Source: WVXT01 sp964345635 (GTDB taxonomy: Bacteria; UBA6262; WVXT01). Taken from it: 6,938 nt of DNA. How positions within the stretch are numbered: the first letter of the stretch is position 1; each line of letters starts with the position of its first letter. The notes beneath the pieces were generated by a model. It saw only the letters and a program-made list of their open reading frames with translations. It had not been told where the DNA came from and searched no databases. Below, piece by piece: positions 6,211-6,938 of the stretch. The stretch spans positions 1-6,938 of the forward strand of contig CAYFRM010000009.1 of the NCBI GenBank assembly GCA_964345635.1, written 5' to 3'. Both the position numbers and the translations under genes were made by a program.

Positions 6211-6252
6211 AGCTACAACATTCTTCTTGTAGCAGCAAAGCGTAAGCTTTGC
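6211..6252. repeat. hairpin unit, copy A
   Basis: This is the first copy of the two-hairpin unit. GCTACAA (6212-6218) pairs with TTGTAGC (6227-6233) around an 8-base loop. It is followed directly by GCAAAGC-GTAA-GCTTTGC (6235-6252), a perfect 7-bp stem with a 4-base loop. Copy B at 6280-6319 repeats the same order of stems. The layout suggests a dispersed, non-coding palindromic repeat of REP/MITE type rather than a protein-coding remnant. Confidence 0.75.
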
Positions 6253-6263
6253 CTCCATTGGGC

Positions 6264-6277
6264 AGAGCTATCGCTCT
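6264..6277. repeat. short hairpin between the two units
   Basis: AGAGC-TATC-GCTCT is a perfect 5-bp stem with a 4-base loop. It has the same design (short perfect stem, tetranucleotide loop) as its neighbours at 6148-6161 and 6235-6252 but an unrelated stem sequence. Confidence 0.5.
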
Positions 6278-6279
6278 CT

Positions 6280-6319
6280 AGCTACAATCCTTTCTGTAGC
6301 AGCAAAACGTAAGCTTTGC
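6280..6319. repeat. hairpin unit, copy B
   Basis: This is the second copy of a two-hairpin unit. GCTACA (6281-6286) pairs with TGTAGC (6295-6300), followed by GCAAAAC-GTAA-GCTTTGC (6302-6319). The 25 bases at 6295-6319 match 6228-6252 (copy A) at 24 positions, 67 bases apart. The one difference (A at 6307) makes an A-C mismatch on the plus strand but a G-U wobble in minus-strand RNA, so the stem survives in the direction of transcription. Confidence 0.75.
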
Positions 6320-6348
6320 TTGTCTCTTAGCAATATGGTCCACTACAT

Positions 6349-6402
6349 AGAATACAGTTCACGCCCGTCCATCGGGAATGGTTAAACTGTTTCCTGTATT
6401 CT
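6349..6402 (-). repeat. 9-bp inverted repeat downstream of partial gene
   Basis: AGAATACAG (6349-6357) pairs perfectly with CTGTATTCT (6394-6402), 16 bases past the stop codon of the partial gene at 6418. The enclosed sequence holds CCCG-TCCAT-CGGG (6364-6376). An alternative stem, ACAGTT (6354-6359) with AACTGT (6385-6390), shares bases with the outer stem, so two folds are mutually exclusive. No U-tract follows on the minus strand, so it is not a canonical intrinsic terminator. It may protect the 3' end of the mRNA or be another dispersed palindrome. Confidence 0.55.
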
Positions 6403-6417
6403 CCCGAACGAGAAACC

Positions 6418-6938
6418 TTACTGAGCCAGTGCTGTTACCCTGGCAGTAATAGACTGCTGAGTGGTGATACTTGTCGTCGAAGGCGCTTCAAACTTGAACC
6501 AGAGTTTCCTCCAGGCATCCTGAGCTACGTTGTAGCCCTTCTCTCCCGCAGCATCACCGGTTATGGCTAAATCGTCTGTCGTAGCTGTCCTCTCAGCGGT
6601 TACGGAAAAGGAATCTTCAGGACCATACTGTCCGGTCGTTGGCGCTGTATCCCTGAATATCGCCGACAGACGATACTGCTCTGACCCGGGAGCTGCAGCT
6701 GTAACCGATGTCCAGCTACCATTCGGCTCTGACGGTATCCCTAACTTGAACTTCTCCGTGACGTTCCCGTCATTGGTCACTGCAATGTAAGAGCTTGCCA
6801 CAGCGTTTCCCCCAGCCGCCATATTCCCGAAATCGTAAGATGTGGGAGCCACTGCCACCGACAAATTGGAAATCTTCACTGTTACCGTGATGTCTGCGCT
6901 CTCCGCTCCATAGACTTGAGAGACAGCTAACATCAATC
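6418..6938 (-). CDS. secreted beta-rich protein, 5' end cut by window
   Basis: This is the 3' part of a gene whose start lies beyond the window; it ends with TAA at 6418-6420. The first visible residues (LMLAVSQVYG) look like the end of a signal-peptide hydrophobic core. They are followed by AESADITVTV, which probably begins the mature protein. About 160 mature residues follow, rich in Thr, Ser, Val and Ala, with one Trp-containing turn (NGSWTS) and a segment TSYDFGNMAAGGNAV then VTNDGNVTEKF. That pattern is like the immunoglobulin-like beta-sandwich modules of bacterial surface proteins, and the C-terminus alternates Thr/Val (ITARVTALAQ). I see no catalytic motif, no Cys and no C-terminal sorting domain like that of the two downstream proteins. 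The mature start resembles that of the FN3 protein encoded next (AESADI). It is probably a surface or extracellular structural protein; exact family unknown. TTG/ATG codons at 6931-6936 are internal, not the real start. Confidence 0.8.
   Translation of the reverse strand, partial: LMLAVSQVYGAESADITVTVKISNLSVAVAPTSYDFGNMAAGGNAVASSYIAVTNDGNVTEKFKLGIPSEPNGSWTSVTAAAPGSEQYRLSAIFRDTAPTTGQYGPEDSFSVTAERTATTDDLAITGDAAGEKGYNVAQDAWRKLWFKFEAPSTTSITTQQSITARVTALAQ

Larger units (their letters stand above)
6124..6417. other. hairpin-rich intergenic region
   Basis: This 294-base spacer between the partial secreted-protein gene and the FN3 gene has no convincing coding frame. Nearly all of it is short inverted repeats. 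They include CAACC-TACA-GGTTG (6148-6161), two copies of a bipartite hairpin unit (6211-6252 and 6280-6319), AGAGC-TATC-GCTCT (6264-6277) and a 9-bp inverted repeat (6349-6402). I see no tRNA, no rRNA, no riboswitch core I recognise and no strong sigma-70 promoter. It may hold the end of the upstream transcript and the promoter and leader of the FN3 gene. Confidence 0.7.

Noticed and set aside
6228..6319. CRISPR-like pair of 25-base repeats separated by 42 bases
   Set aside because: Only two copies, the repeat is part of a larger two-hairpin unit, the intervening sequence contains its own hairpins, and no cas gene is present.

Overview
All well-supported genes in this window lie on the minus strand, so transcription runs from high to low coordinates. 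The window suggests an uncultured diderm (outer-membrane) bacterium. Two proteins end in a gliding-motility/FlgD-like C-terminal domain containing FTPNGDGWNDY, and a PorV/UPF0164-type outer-membrane barrel is encoded beside them. Intergenic spacers are full of short palindromes, as I would expect in candidate phyla such as Omnitrophica-, Desantisbacteria- or WOR-3-like lineages. The phylum is a guess: no marker gene is present.

Layout in transcription order: (1) 6938-6418, a secreted beta-rich protein cut by the window edge; (2) 6417-6061, a non-coding stretch packed with hairpins, including two near-identical copies of a ~40-bp unit and a 52-bp imperfect palindrome just before the next gene; (3) 6048-4087, a large secreted protein with three fibronectin type III repeats and a C-terminal sorting-type domain; (4) 4075-4020, a 56-bp composite palindromic element; (5) 4004-3576, a small exported protein that is little more than a second copy of that C-terminal domain; (6) 3564-2017, a PorV-like barrel fused to a coiled coil and two TPRs; (7) 2020-572, a membrane sensor histidine kinase overlapping the barrel gene by 4 bp; (8) 573-519, two tandem copies of a 25-bp palindromic repeat, one overlapping the kinase stop codon; (9) 501-115, a stand-alone CheY-like response regulator; (10) 122-86, a hairpin spanning the regulator stop codon, then no gene to base 1.

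Working hypothesis: the genes from 4004 to 115, probably together with the FN3 gene, form one operon linking an outer-membrane barrel and proteins with type IX secretion-like C-terminal domains to a two-component system. This resembles the Bacteroidetes arrangement in which PorV shuttles CTD cargo and PorX/PorY regulate secretion, but the proteins differ: the regulator has no PglZ domain, the barrel has a periplasmic TPR tail, and the CTD occurs almost alone. No core translocon gene (SprA, PorK/L/M/N) is visible here, so assignment to a secretion system is inference.
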